The notes: generated by a model from the letters alone, not told the origin. A stretch of 64,000 nt of DNA from Thozetella sp. PMI_491 (GCA_021432635.1 MU270080.1:248001-312000); one strand, 5' to 3'; positions 23,449-35,988 are shown, counted from the stretch's first letter. A program made the numbers and translations.

Positions 23449-25048
23449 GTTGAAAGTATATACGAGCGCGCGAACAATGTAGAATGATGCCAACCTAGAA
23501 AATTTTTCAGAGAGTTGAAAAAAAAAAAAAGAAGGGAGTCGGAGGGAGCCAACGAGGCTCCCAGAGCCTGATGTCCAACTTCTGGGCTGGGCCGCATTCT
23601 GTCTTCTGCCTGGCGTGGCTGGCGTGGGGCACGGGCAAAACTACCTAGCTAGACCGCTAATAGGTATTGCTTCTAGCCAATGAGTATTATGTTGTAAAGC
23701 AGGCTACAGCATGCCCATGTCCTGTGGGTCGTAATCCCTGCATGCCGGCTTGGCCGTGCAGCCAGTTGTGTTCGTGGTAATCGCAGTCGGGCCTCATGCA
23801 ACATGCAGCCTCAGTATCAACAGGCGAATGTGCAATTGTTGTCCAAAGAAAATGCAGCAAGTTAATCTGTCGGCATTGCCCGTTATCCCCTTCGAATGCT
23901 ATGTGAAATAATGCATGATCATTCGAGTGTGCGACTACGGAGAGGTTGCTTAAAGCCCCCATTCTAGATTACTGCTTCTCGGGAATAAGTCTTAATCGTA
24001 TTGCCCATAGTTATCTGTACAATGGATCATTTGTTGACAGACGACGAAAGAAGCAAAACATTTCCTTTAGTTATTCCATATCTTTGTGGTAGCTCGAGCC
24101 GCAGTATCGAAACACCCCGAGAAGCTACACTCGAGAAGCTATACTCTTATCCTAAGGGTGCAGGATTCGCTGCTAGGATCTCCATTTTCTTCGGCAATGA
24201 CCGTCACAAGAACTAGCGCCGGTACCAAAGCCATAGATTCGAGTCAGCTGCCTATGCTACTAGATAGATGGACTAAGAAGCATCGAGGGCCGCCCGCTTA
24301 GATGCTGCGAAAAACCATCCTTAATTATACCCGCCTACTTTCGTTTCTTTATTGTGGCTGTTAATTAACAACACTCATCATTGAAAATCGGGCTGTCCAG
24401 CATGCTTGCTTTCATTGCAGCTCCCGATGAAGAGACTGTCGGCTATTTCGACGGATACCGCACAGAGGATAACCTCGCACACAGTGTCGCAAGATGTACC
24501 TTTACTAGCAGAGTGGAGGTACAATTCGTTGCGGACATGTCTCTTATAAAAAGACACGAGTTGCGGCAGAAGGAATTCTTTGGGGACGATGACAAGCGTA
24601 CACCTTGCGTATCCTATCAAGCAAGTGCGCTTACCTAGCAGGCAGGATAGTCTAAGTGTAGGTACCATGCCCATGCCATTAAGCCACCAATTCCTGGCCC
24701 CGTCCCTCGGCGTATCAGTGAAGGCGGGCTCCGCATAGCGCCCAAATACTGCCGTCTGTGGGGCTGACTTGGTATATGCGCTCATGCAACCACTGGAACT
24801 AGAGCAGTGGCTGCATCGGGGCCGGAGCAGCGATCGGGGCACCTCGAAGCGAAATAAGCCGAGGGCCGATACCCCTCGCACCTTGTCCCGCATTGCGATG
24901 GCCGATTCCATATCCCAAATACGGCACTCTTAGCTCATCCGAGATTCGCTCAAGTTTCTTGCTCTTTCCCTTCTTAGCTTTGTATTGCGTCCGTAGGAAA
25001 CACGACACTCACGAATTAGCAAACACGCCTCACGCGTGTGCCATCACC
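23449..25048. other. Divergent promoter region, AAA and GH78 genes
   Basis: The two flanking genes point away from each other, so both promoters lie here. A short poly-A run is at about 23519-23531. The longest open frame (minus, 24378-24911) has no recognisable family, odd composition and no splice logic, so I do not call it. Confidence 0.5.
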
Positions 25049-27604
25049 ATGGTCTCCGCGGAGGAACAGCGAGTGCGTATAGATCTGGAAACCGGAAATA
25101 ATTTGACGTGGCTGACCGTCTCGAGCAGACAATCAACGAACTCCAGGCCAACTGGATCTGGGTGCCGGACTGGGTGGATTCTTCCAAGACCAACACGGCG
25201 GGGCGGGTGGTCGAATTCACGCGCACCTTCACCCTTCCCGCTGGCGCGGACTCTGCGCCCTTGCATTTCTCCGCCGACACGCGGTACAAGCTCTATGTTA
25301 ACGGGCGACGCGTGGCGGTTGGGCCGGCTAGGAGTAGTCTGCAGCTCTGGTACTACGATACCCTCGATGTTGCACCCTTCCTCAGGAGCGGGGACAACGA
25401 GATCCGGTTCGTGGTGCTCCGGTACTTCGCGGCGTCACGCTCTGCGATGCCGTTTGAAAGGACCGCATACCCTGGCTTGACGGTTATCGGCAGCGCCAGG
25501 GCCGGCGCCACAGTTGTGAACTTGAGTTCCCTGGCCGACTGGCATGCACAGGTAGACTCTCGTATCTTGTTCCCCATGGGGCTCATCGATGACGGCTTTC
25601 TGCACGTAAGTTTGAACCGGTTAATCGTTGCTTCAACACGTAGTAATCTGAGCTGCTCGTAGATCAACGAGACTATTGCACCTACTGCGCCAAACCCGGT
25701 CGTCAAACCTGTCGCCTACGGCATCCGGACCTTGAACGGGGAGCTCTCGCCATGGCGACTTCGTCCCCGCGTCATACCGATGCCCGAGGAGAGCGGCGTT
25801 GCCGTGAACACGCTCCCACTTTGCCAGAGCACCATTCCTGTCCAGGATTGGGTTGCCTATCTGTCGGGAAGCAAGTCGATAACGCTTCCTGGTGGCTCCG
25901 AGCATGTGCTGGAGCTCCAAGCGGAAGTACATTCGACAGCTTTTCTCCGATGGACCTTTAGCGCAGAGAAGCAGTCTCAAGTCAGACTCAAGATCACATA
26001 CTCGGAAGGTTACGAGCAAGAGCCTCGTGCCTACCCCTTCTTCCGGACGAAGGCCGACCGCTTGGACGCCCAGAACGGACGCATCATTGGCCCTAAAGAC
26101 CACGTGGCTTTAGATGTGCCAGCATCCCAAGATGTAGTATATGAACCGTTCTGGTTTCGAACTTTCCGGGTACTGCGCCTCGAGATCGCCGTTGGCCCGG
26201 AGACGGTCTCGCTATTGGCGTTCGAAGCCACTCAGACGAACTATCCCATGACTGTCAAGGCGAGTTGGACGGAGCCAGGGGATGCGCACAGCGCAAAGAT
26301 ATGGGACGTGTCGATTCGAACAATGCGAAACTGCATGTTCGATGGATACGCTGACTGCCCTTTCTACGAGCAACTTCAGTAAGTGCCAAGCAAATCTTCG
26401 CAAAGGACTAGAATCCTAACAATGCACCAGGTACTCGGGAGACTCTCGTTCAGTTGGCTTGTTTCACTACCTGCTCTCTGGTGATGACCGACTCATGCGG
26501 CAGGCGATAGACAACTTTGCCTCTTCAGTGACGCTCGACGGCCTCACGCAGTCCCGCTTCCCGTCCCATGTCCCCCAGATCATCGCCGGCTTCTCGCTGT
26601 ACTGGATCCTCCAAGTGTGCGATCACCACCTCTTCTTCGGAGACAAGCGCTATGCTCGGTCTTTCCTGCCCCGCATCGATGGCGTGCTTGATTTTTACGA
26701 CTCACACATCGATGAACTCGGGCTCGTGAGCGGTATGCCCGAGGACGTGTGGCAGTACGTCGACTGGGTCACTACGTGGGGAGCGACGGACGAGCACCCG
26801 GATAAGGGCGTGCCGACATCAGGCCGCAAGTCGAATCGGCACACCTTCTTCAGCATGTTCTACGCATACGTCTTGCGCAAAGCCGCCCAACTCGTGCGTG
26901 ATGTCGGGCGGCCGGGCTTCGCCAGCGAGTATGAGTCCCGAGCGGCGTCCGTCGTAGAGGCGGTGAAGACGCATTGCTATGATGGGCGCTTCTTCACCGA
27001 CTCCACTGCCGATGTCGCCGACGATCTCGCCTACTCCCAGCACTGCCAAGTGTTCGCCGTTCTCTCGGGCGCCGCCGCAGCTGAGGACCGCGTCCGCCTC
27101 CTGCAGGAGTCCTTTGCGGATGCGCGCTTCTCCAAGTGCTCGTACGTAATGATGTTCTACGCACTCAGGGCATTCGCGCTGGCCGGGGATGATGCTTACG
27201 AGACGGTCTGGGCGAAAGTGTGGGCTCCGTGGCGGCGCATGCTTGCCAACAACCTCACGACATGGGAGGAGGATGATGTGCGCCAGCGCTCTGACTGCCA
27301 CGCGTGGGGCAGCGTGCCTATATACGAGTACTGCACCGAACTAGCCGGTATACGTCCTACCGCCCCGGGGTCATCGAAGGTGCTCTTCAAGCCGCGGCTC
27401 AACCTTAGCGAAGCGATCGATGCGAAGATAGCCTTGGGAAGGGACAATCTCGCCAGGGTCTCCTGGAAGCACACGGACGCTGGGAAGAAGCAGGTCGATG
27501 TCTGGTTCGAGAAGCCTGTGGACGTCACTAGCATCCTGCCTGGTGGCGTAGAGGAACAGCACGGCGTTGTAGATCATCTATCGCTGACCTACAGCGCTTC
27601 ATAG
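25049..27604 (+). CDS. GH78 alpha-L-rhamnosidase-type enzyme, cytosolic
   Basis: Four exons (25049-25072, 25126-25605, 25663-26378, 26431-27604) give 797 residues. The first exon codes only MVSAEEQR. It is needed because the large second-exon frame has a stop just before it and no ATG of its own; the 53-nt intron has a gtgcgt donor and a ctgac branch site. No signal peptide is present, so the enzyme should be intracellular. The N-terminal half is beta-sandwich-like (WIWVPDW, FTRTFTLP, YVNGRRVAVGPARS). The C-terminal half is the (alpha/alpha)6 barrel with DGYADCPFYEQLQYSGDSR, the acidic family motif, then WGATDEHPDKG and CHAWGSVP, and a closing beta domain. GH78 enzymes release L-rhamnose from glycosides and pectin side chains. 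Exact substrate is unknown. It runs in the same direction as the GH3 gene 1 kb downstream. Confidence 0.87.
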
Positions 27605-28652
27605 GAAAGAGAATCGGACGTGAAATATCGGAAATTACGATGAGAAGCACACTATCGTTGCTCACCGTTGCCCCTTTTCTCTTTCTTCCTACTGGGAGCC
27701 ACTAAAAGTTCGACGCCGTCAGAGTATGCTCTGTTCGAAGCTTCGTCTAAAACGGCGACATCGGTCCGCAAAAGCGCGTCTACTTCACATCGGTTATAGG
27801 CACAGTCAAAGCACATGCATTCCTTGGCGAGGAGCAGAGAGCATCTCGTGATTATCCGTCTTGAACCTGTTATTTTCAACCGTAGAATGCATGGCTTGTG
27901 ACGCTGTCTCACGGAGAGAGGCTTGGCCTACCGCAGGAATCCCGCTTTCTGCTGGAGTCCCGGCTCCATCTCGGCCCAGTTCGTGCTGAAGCGCGTCAAT
28001 TCGTGGGACACCAAGCGCTCCGAAGGCACTCTACGCTTGTGCAACCCGCTTCTGCGTCCGACAGATTGATCGGCTTCCCGCACAATTTCGAATGGGACCC
28101 CCAAGAATTGGACTTTCTGGGCGAGTTCCCCACACGACGCCATGGCTTGCGGTCCACTGCCCAGATATTGCCTAATTAATATCGGGCTGTGCGGCCCGGC
28201 TGTCAACAACGCTGGCGCTCCGAATCAGAACTCGGAAGATTCCACTCGCCTACCCCATTGGGGCACTTACTTCATGCCGGATCGCGGATGCTACTGCACC
28301 CCGGACTGCTGGTCGAGTGGCGCCGTTGATCACCTGGGCCAGTGCCGACAGCCGCTCCTGTGCCCACTCAACACATGCCGAGGAGGGAAAATCGCGCTGT
28401 CTGATCCAAATCGCGGGGCTATAATGCCATCGCCTCTTGGGTGATTAGTGGGGATAGCATTCTTTTATACGAGGTAGTGGAGATCTGCCCAGCCCGGTGA
28501 ATGGTGCCCAGATATCGGGACGATGCTCATGGTGCCGCCGCTTGCCATTGCCCTGGCCGTTATAAGGCCCGCGTGGCCCGTTAGGTGAGAGGCTGCCTGT
28601 ACCCGCACGTATCGCCTCAAAGGGGAGAAACCTTTGTTCCATCCTGCGCAAG
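27605..28652. other. Intergenic, GH78 to GH3
   Basis: This should hold the GH78 terminator and the GH3 promoter. Minus-strand open stretches (28445-28190, including WAQERLSALAQVINGATRPA, and 28150-27930) have a weakly protein-like look. I could not tie them to a family or to a start, so I do not call a gene. Confidence 0.45.
28561..28567 (+). promoter_or_regulatory. Possible TATA box of GH3 gene
   Basis: The motif tataagg lies 86 nt before the GH3 start codon, a reasonable place for a fungal TATA box with a short leader. This is position and motif only. Confidence 0.35.
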
Positions 28653-30937
28653 ATGCAATTCCGGACGCTCTCTACCCTGGCCGTGGCCGCTCTGGCCAGG
28701 GCACAGGTCTCCCCCGATGCCACAGGGGCGACCGAAGCATCTGAGACCGTGAGCAGCTGGGCGGTTGCGAACTCGCAGGCGGCGGCTGCGCTCGCAAAGA
28801 TGTCGCAGAACGACAAGGTCAGCATCGTCAGCGGCATTGGCTGGAACAAGGGTCCGTGTGTCGGCAACACGGCCTCGATCGGGAGCATCAACTACCCCCA
28901 GCTCTGCTTGCAAGACGGCCCGCTGGGCATCCGCTTTGGCACCAGCGTGACGGCCTTCACACCTGGAATCATGACTGCCGCTACCTGGGACACAGAGCTT
29001 ATGCGGCAGCGCGGTGCTTACATGGGCGCTGAAGCCAAAGGAGCCGGTGTACATGTCCTCTTGGGCCCTGTCGCTGGCCCACTAGGCAAGCACGCTGTCG
29101 GTGGCCGGAACTGGGAAGGCTTCGGACCAGACCCCTATCTCACCGGTATCGCAATGGCGGAGACGATCGAGGGCATGCAATCCTCGGGTGTCCAGGCTTG
29201 CGCAAAGCATTACATCGGGAACGAGCAGGAGTTGAATCGTGAGACCATGAGCAGTAACATCGATGACCGCACCATTCACGAGCTCTACCTCTGGCCGTTT
29301 GCAGATGCCGTCCACGCCAACGTCGCAAGTGTCATGTGCTCGTATAATAAGCTCAATAACACATACGCCTGCGAGAACCCTAGGGTTCTCAACACCCTGC
29401 TGAAGGAGGAGCTCGGCTTCCCAGGTTATGTCATGAGCGACTGGAACGCGCAGCATACGACCAACGGGGCCGCGAACGGCGGGATGGACATGACGATGCC
29501 GGGGAGCGACTACAATGGCAAAACCATCCTTTGGGGCCCGCAGCTTAACAGTGCCGTCAACAGCAACCAGGTATCTAAGGCACGGCTCGACGATATGGCT
29601 AAGAGGATCCTGGCCGCGTGGTACTTGACCGGGCAAAACTCGGGCTACCCTGGTATCAACATCAAGGCCAGCGTGCAAGGCAACCATAAGGAAAATGTCC
29701 GGGCAGTCGCACGGGACGGCATCGTCCTGCTAAAGAACAGCGGGATACTACCCCTGAAGAAGCCCAGCAAGATTGCTGTCATCGGCTCGGCGGCAGTCAA
29801 CAACCCGCAGGGTATCAACTCCTGCAAGGACCGTGGCTGCAACACAGGTGCCCTGGGCATGGGCTGGGGGTCGGGAACAGCGGACTACCCCTATTTCTCA
29901 GCCCCGCACGACGCAATCAAGGCGAAGGCGCAGGCCGACGGCTCAACTGTCACCCTGTCCAACTCGGATACCGCTAGCGCAGCGTCTAGCGCAGCCTCGG
30001 GCGCGGATGCCGCCATTGTGTTCATCACGTCGGACTCGGGTGAAGGCTACATCACGGTTGAGAAGGTTGCTGGCGACCGAAACGACCTAGATCCTTGGCA
30101 CAACGGCAACCAGCTCGTCCAGGCCGTGGCGAGCGCCAACAAGAATACCATTGTCGTTGTGCATAGTGTTGGTCCCATCATCTTGGAGTCTATCCTGGCT
30201 CTACCCGGCGTGCAGGCCGTAGTATGGGCTGGGCTGCCGAGCCAGGAGAGTGGAAACGCTTTGGTCGACGTTCTCTACGGCGCCGTGTCTCCTTCGGGAA
30301 AGCTTCCGTACACCATTGCCCAGAAGGCCAGCGACTATGGTTCTTCTCCCACTAGGGGAGACGATAGCTTCCAGGAGGGCCTGTACATCGATTACCGGCA
30401 CTTTGACAAAGCTGGTATCGCTCCACGCTTCGAGTTCGGTTTTGGCCTATGTGAGTTTTTTTTTTCCCTTGAGAAAGTCGAAGTTAATCAAAAATGGTTG
30501 TGAATGCTAACGAAACGTCTTTCCTAGCCTATACAAACTTTAGCTATTCCGCTATCAGCATCACTGGAACGGCCAAGTCGGGTCCTGCTACTGGAGAGGT
30601 TGCCCCCGGAGGACGGGCCGATCTCTTTGAAACTGTGGCGACCGTCACTTGCACCATCACAAACTCCGGATCAGTCACAGGTGCTGAGGTTCCGCAGCTG
30701 TACATTACGCTCCCCTCGAGCGCGCCGGCTGCACCTCCTAAGCAGCTCCGTGGCTTCAATAAACTGAGCCTGGCGGCCGGTGCCAGCGGCACGGCCACCT
30801 TCAACTTGAGGAGGCGGGATCTCAGCTACTGGGACGTCAAGTCGCAAAACTGGGTCGTGCCCAGCGGAAGCTTCGGAGTGAACGTTGGCGCGAGTTCACG
30901 CGACATCCGTCTAACCGGAAAACTAGATGTGTCATAG
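28653..30937 (+). CDS. bgl1: Secreted GH3 beta-glucosidase (Cel3A/BGL1-like)
   Basis: Exons 28653-30450 and 30528-30937 give 735 residues, close to the roughly 740 of Trichoderma Cel3A. A short signal peptide (MQFRTLSTLAVAALARAQ) directs secretion. GH3 enzymes hydrolyse cellobiose and other beta-glucosides by a retaining mechanism. The nucleophile Asp is in VMSDWNAQ (about residue 261). The acid/base region is GEGYITVEKVAGDRNDLDPW. KHYIGNEQE and GRNWEGFGPDPYL are substrate-pocket landmarks. The intron (30451-30527) falls within GLSYTNF, just before the C-terminal fibronectin-III-like domain (about 625-735), and carries a poly-T tract and a gctaacg branch site. Its position beside a sugar carrier and a rhamnosidase suggests a role in glycoside use. 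Carbon-catabolite control is likely for the family but not demonstrated here. Confidence 0.93.
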
Positions 30938-31484
30938 ATGAGAAGTATAGCAGTTAGGCATTAATAGGTCGACGAGAGTTGCATGTGCGGGAGCTCGTCT
31001 ACATCCGTATTGTATATACGGCTAGCAATTAACCTATGGTATAATTTCAGAGCAAATTATTTGTTTGAAATTCAAATTTGATATAGAAGTTCAAGGCATG
31101 AAGTGTTGCAAGAAATGGCCGCTGTTTTAATACATTAAAGCGCCTGTTTACTTGTTTGTTAGGATGGGAATTAAAGGGCCATTGCTCCAATGGCGAGCTA
31201 AAACGGTCATCTACTGGCTTTCAGGCCCTCAAACTTCGGTGGCCTCTGTCTCATCCTAGCTAACAAACACACCAGGGTTGGATTGTAGGAGTACGTAAAC
31301 AACAGGGGCCGGCGTCTGCTAGAGCAATGTGGCCTAATCATACCTCCCTTCAATAGCCCCACAAGCTCTTGCAACTGCTATATAATGAGATGTACTTTAC
31401 GCGGCCACTTCGTTGTGCTGGGTGCGAGTGGGAGCCTAAGGAAATCAGTTAGCTTCGACGCACTTTACTGCTTAGACTACATCG
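30938..31484. other. Convergent intergenic with hairpin-forming element
   Basis: Terminator space between the GH3 gene and the MFS carrier, which run towards each other. It contains the imperfect inverted repeat at 31143-31276 and no gene. Confidence 0.5.
31143..31276. repeat. MITE-like imperfect inverted repeat, 134 bp
   Basis: The ends are inverted: cctgtttacttgtttgtta followed by ggatg on the left, and catcc followed by taacaaacacaccagg on the right. Inner complementary pairs are agggcc at 31175 with ggccct at 31224, and ccattg at 31179 with caatgg at 31188. The whole could fold into a long hairpin. It may be a miniature inverted-repeat element or a structured 3' region shared by the convergent transcripts. 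No flanking target duplication is clear. Confidence 0.4.
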
Positions 31485-33359
31485 TTAGGTAGTATACAAG
31501 CTGGGAAAGGAAATCACCTTTTCGCCCTCGATCACCTCCTCCTCGGTGGTGGTCTTTCGGTCCAGGGCCGCGATGCCGACGCACTGGTAGGATGCGAACT
31601 TGCGGGCGGGGACCTTGGCCGCGAACTATCAAGGAGAGCGTCAGCAGAGCAATCATGCGAAGCACCTGGTAGCGTTTCCTCACCATTTCATCGATCTCCT
31701 CCAAAGTTCGCCCCTTGGTCTCAGGAAGGAAGAAGAACACCCAGAGGGCCGCGATAACGCAAGAGGGAAACCAGATGTATCCATATCGCGGGCCCCAGTT
31801 AAGAGATTCGGGGTTGATGAAGTACGGAGCAGTGAAGGTCGTGATCCAGGCCCCGAGGAAACCGATTGCGGCGGCGAGACCGAAAGTGTGGCTTCGGAGA
31901 CGCTGCGATGGGATCTCTCCACCGGCCAACCAAGCGTAGGAGGCAATCATTCCCTACGCAGAAGTTAGCATTATAGGCTTAGATAGTAGCGAGTGGAAGT
32001 GCGGCGCATACGTTGTAAGACATCATGTACAGGCAGATCAAGCCAACAATTGCCTTGCCCGTCGTGTCGGTCCCGGGGTTCTTGTCATACACCACCGCGG
32101 CGATGAGCTGGAACACGCCGCATATGCTGAGACCGGTCATCATGATCTCACGTCGCCGGCCCCAGCGGACCACGATGAGCGAGTTGAAGATGATGGCAAG
32201 GATGCCCATCATGCTGAGGATGTTGGTCATGGCAAACGGGTTGTCCACACGCGACATCGTGAGGAAGTAAGCCTTGTATGCTGCATTCTCCATTGTCAGT
32301 TGCTCGCGCCCGTGCTTGTCTTTCGAAGCCTAATGTACTCACCAATGATGTACATCGAGCCTGAGGCGGCCTGCAGCGTTACCGCACACACGGCGAGGAT
32401 GGTCCTCCGGCGGTCGATGGAGTTCTTGAACATGTCGAGGACCCCGACACTGCTTCCCAGCTCGAATTCTTTCTCGATCGCCGCACGGATCTCGGAGGCC
32501 TCCTCATGGATATCAGTGCCTTCAGGGCGAAGCCATGCCAAGGACTTGCAGCCTTCCTCATAGCGGCCCTTGAGGATCAGCCAGCGGGGTGACTCGGGGA
32601 TGAAGAACAAGGCTGCTACGAGGATGGCGGGGACAATGTAGATGAGGCCGAGAGGGATCAGGTAGGAAGACTTGTCAGGTCGAGTCGAAGTGGCCCAGTC
32701 GACCAGAGTGCCGACCAACGTGCCCTGCACAGAGCTCTGTTAGTAAGACTAGGACCGAGAAATAGACTGGGAGGGATGAGGAAAGGTTACACACCAGAGA
32801 GGTGAACATCTGGAAGAGCGTAAGGAACAAACCCCGGTGCTTGGCGGTGGCGCTCTCCTGGATGTAAAGCTGCGAGAAGGTCATGAGCATCCCGTTGGCA
32901 ATGCCGATGAGGAGCCGTCCAATGTAGAGGGCGTTGATGTTCTCGGTCGTCATCATGATGATGTTGGATACGGCACAGAGCAGGCAAGCGGCCCAGAGGG
33001 CTCCCTTCCTGCCAAGCTTGGTAGCGATAAAGCCTGCACATCCGGAGCTAATAAAAGCCCCGAGAGTCATAAGGGACGAGATGAGCTGCTGGCGGGTCGT
33101 GTCGAGGTTCCAGCCGATCTTGGACACCGTCGTCGGAACTTCATGCCCGTAGATCTGCAGTGGGAGGCATCAGCATGGCTCTGAGAGATTTGAGCACATC
33201 TGAAGCGTCATTCCGTACCTTGAGGAAGCCAACCATGGCCTGGAGCCCTCCAATCATGCCGAAGTCGACACCATACTGGAACGGGCTCAGAACCACCAGT
33301 CCGCACGCCAGGAAACATCTCCAATGGTCCGTCCAGCGCTCTTCGGTATTCGGCGCCAT
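31485..33359 (-). CDS. MFS sugar transporter
   Basis: Six exons (33359-33219, 33154-32795, 32724-32343, 32280-32012, 31953-31684, 31625-31485) give 520 residues, a normal length for a hexose-type porter with 12 membrane segments. Family marks are a KLGRKGALWAAC loop between TM2 and TM3 and YIGRLLIGIANGM. PESPRWLILKGR follows TM6, RWGRRREIM lies in the second half, and FFLPETKGRTLEEIDEM comes after TM12. It should sit in the plasma membrane and import a mono- or oligosaccharide by proton symport. The substrate cannot be read from sequence. All five introns are GT-AG and 58-70 nt. It converges with the GH3 beta-glucosidase, which supports a shared role in using released sugars. A GCGGGG CreA-type site lies about 280 bp upstream. 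Confidence 0.92.
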
Positions 33360-34504
33360 TGCTGCTCTGCGTATTCAGTAGAGTCTGAGAAGAAGAAAAA
33401 AATCTTCAAACGAAGAGAGCAGGGGAGCTTGGGTCTGCAAATCTGGGGGCCAGGAGGAGGACGGAGAGGCCCCCTTTTACAGTATCCCCTTGTTGACCCC
33501 AGTCTCTTGGCAGTCTTATAGCCCCTCCTCCACATATCGGCAGCTGTGAGAGCCAGTCAAAAGCGCCTTGTCGACAAGGATCGTCCGGGTTGGGCAACGA
33601 GTCTAGACTGTTCAGGCTGTTGGAGTACTCGCCAGTGCGGGGAGGACGTGAACCCCGGCTAAAGCTAGTACCCCAACCAGGACGCACCATTGCCCTCGGC
33701 GGTTGAAAGGAGGCACGGCCGAGCACTGGTTCGAGACCCACCAGCTCGGGACCAGATATTGCAGCCACCTGCAGGCTATATGACCGCGTATTGCAAGAGC
33801 CCCCCTTTGCGGCGAAAGCATGTGGGCACCTGATCTCGGCATGGGCCGAATCAGCTGGAGCTTGCCACAAGTTACGGCCAGTGGATGCTTGGGAACTTAT
33901 CGGTGGCTAGATGCCCAGGTCGGTAGGTAATATGGACACGGGCCTGGCCGCATGCGCGACATGTCGGAGGAGTCGCTGAGGTGCATTTTTGAGGCCCGAG
34001 GCCATCCCGCCGTGGTCTTGATGGCACATATTCAGGCGGTAAGATGCCGGTACCAAAAGGCATATAAACCAGATATTAAGTCTCTGCATGCAGCCTAGGT
34101 AGGTACTTCTCGACTGGCAAAGCTGCAAGATGAGATGAGGGGCAGCTGCTTGCTCTACTTGTCTCCAAGGATTGAAGTGATGCGGTGTAACATCAACTGT
34201 ACAACTACCAGACTATGTAAACCCGGAAACCAATAACTAATACCTTGTCTAATTATCAAAAGCGTCAAATTTGCTTAGCCTCTGAAGTGAGAGGAAGCAT
34301 GTACAGCATCGAGTCGGCGAGTCGGCGAACATGGGCTAGCTGCAGCGCACGTGAGACACAAGAATCCTGTAAAATGCGAATATTCAGTGTCACAAGAGGC
34401 TACTCGACCACCTAAGCCTGACCCGCGCCCCGAAATGTGCTTAGTAGTGCCATAGGTACTGCTATCTTAATTTCTTGTAACCTATACAGGGTGTCTCAGT
34501 AGCC
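33360..34504. other. Divergent promoter region, MFS and APH-like genes
   Basis: Both neighbours start outward from here. I see no gene. One GCGGGG (33637-33642) matches the CreA consensus SYGGRG. Confidence 0.5.
33637..33642 (+). promoter_or_regulatory. Possible CreA/carbon repression site
   Basis: GCGGGG matches the SYGGRG consensus of fungal CreA and lies about 280 bp upstream of the sugar-carrier start. A six-base match is weak evidence by itself. Confidence 0.2.
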
Positions 34505-35988
34505 ATGGCGAGCGAAGAGAACGAGTACATTCAAGATGATTGGCCCCTCATGCCCAACGGGGGCTCCTTTGATGGCACTCAGTTGCTGGTCCTGCTTCGA
34601 GACGGCAAGAGCCCTTTCTGGTGGGATGTAAACCTCCTGCTCCAAGAGATTGAGGAAAACCTTGGGGCCCAGGTCAGCGGTATTCCACTGGTCGCCAGAG
34701 GTTCCAACAACTTCGTGAGTCCAGTGCGCCTCTCTCACTCCCTTGAAGCAACACTCACGCATGCACGATGCCGTATCTAGGGTTTCACACTACAGCTATC
34801 TAATGGACATGAGGTTGTCGCGCGACTCGCGCGGGGAGATGTGAATATGCCTAAATTTGATGGGTTTCCTCTCGCAGTCCAGAAGACTGAGGTCCGTTTC
34901 GAGGCCGAGACATACAAGTTACTCCGGTCCGAGCCAGGCATCAGAGCCGGGCAGTTGCTTTACCACCGAGCGCCAGTGCAATATCCAGATCCAAGGGTTG
35001 AACCGCCTGCCGACATACTCGGACGACGCTTGCTCGTGTTCGAGCAGCCCGAGGGAGAAAATGATGTATGGGAGGAATTGGACGAGGAACAAAAGGTAAG
35101 GGGAGATGTGTGACAGATGCATCGAAGGTGTATGGATATACTCTGACACTGCTAGCTTGTATCAGACCAAGTTACTGGCCGAAACAGCTGAGGTTCGCGC
35201 ATCCCTATTTAATTTTCAATTACCTCCTAGCTTTGCAGATACATGGTTGCGAGAACGACTTTTCGAGCAGAGACCGGCTCAGTTTCCCATACCTGTCGCT
35301 CCCAAACGGGAGTTTTGCATAGCGCTTTTCCAGTCTAAGATTAAGGCTACCATCCGGGAGGTCGGCGACATGATAGGATGGGAGAGCGACGGCAACACCG
35401 TTGGGCCGGTGGCCTTCGCTGCTAAGCGCAGCCTGCTCCGTCTCATACCGCATATTCTACCCAAAGACGACGGACCCGATTCTCTATACCGCCTAGTCCT
35501 TGAGCACGGCGATTTCGGGGTACACAACATGACCATTGCGGAAGGGTCTGACGCCCTCCCCCAGGTGACATCTCTTTTCGATTGGGAAACGGGCTGCATC
35601 GTACCAGCGCTCTTGAGCGATCCCTTGATGGCGGTAACGGTGGACCTAGTCGTGGATCACAACGCCGCTCCTTCTTTTACTAGGGTGTCCGAAGGCGCGT
35701 CATCCGAAAGTGATCTTGAGCAGTACGGGAAATGGTCTCGGCAATACTTCAAGGTGCGTGAACCCACCGCACGCGCTAGCTTCAAGGCTAGTAAAATAAT
35801 CTGAACATGCGTTGCGGCAGTTTCTCTTCGACAGCGCCCCCGCTTACAAGCGCGCAATTCTGGCAGGGGCAGATGCACGCCACATTTGGTTTGCTCTTCG
35901 GGACTGGCGAGGGGCGGCTCCCGAGGAATACTTCGGTAGTTTGGGAGCGTGGGCCCAGAACAGGGCCCAAGAATTGGGTCTAGAGTGA
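34505..35988 (+). CDS. Aminoglycoside phosphotransferase-like kinase
   Basis: Exons 34505-34714, 34781-35095, 35166-35753 and 35821-35988 give 426 residues. The fold is that of the APH/choline-kinase superfamily. A glycine-containing N-lobe (VARGSNNFGFTLQLSNG, VVARLARGD) is followed by the Brenner motif LEHGDFGVHNMTI, with catalytic Asp and Asn, and a metal-binding acidic motif LFDWETGCIVPALLSDP. Fungi carry many such proteins and the phosphate acceptor is generally unknown. Resistance to aminoglycosides should not be inferred from the name. There is no signal peptide, so it is probably cytosolic. The three introns are 66-70 nt and all GT-AG. It diverges from the MFS carrier and converges with the cutinase, with only about 170 bp between stop codons. 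Confidence 0.85.

Noticed and set aside
20986-23482. Plus-strand open frames opposite the AAA gene, including a Ser/Val repeat protein
   Set aside because: They are antisense shadows of the Thr/Glu repeat and the AAA domains.
24378-24911. 177-codon minus-strand open frame upstream of the GH78 gene
   Set aside because: No recognisable domain, erratic composition, no splice sites extending it, and it lies in the divergent promoter region.
25108-25662. Starting the GH78 gene at the GTG at 25108
   Set aside because: GTG is not a normal start in fungal nuclear genes; a short upstream exon with ATG at 25049 joins in frame by a consensus 53-nt intron.
28190-28450. Minus-strand stretch with WAQERLSALAQVINGATRPA as a gene
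   Set aside because: It looks weakly coding but has no start codon or convincing splice partners, and I could not place it in a family.
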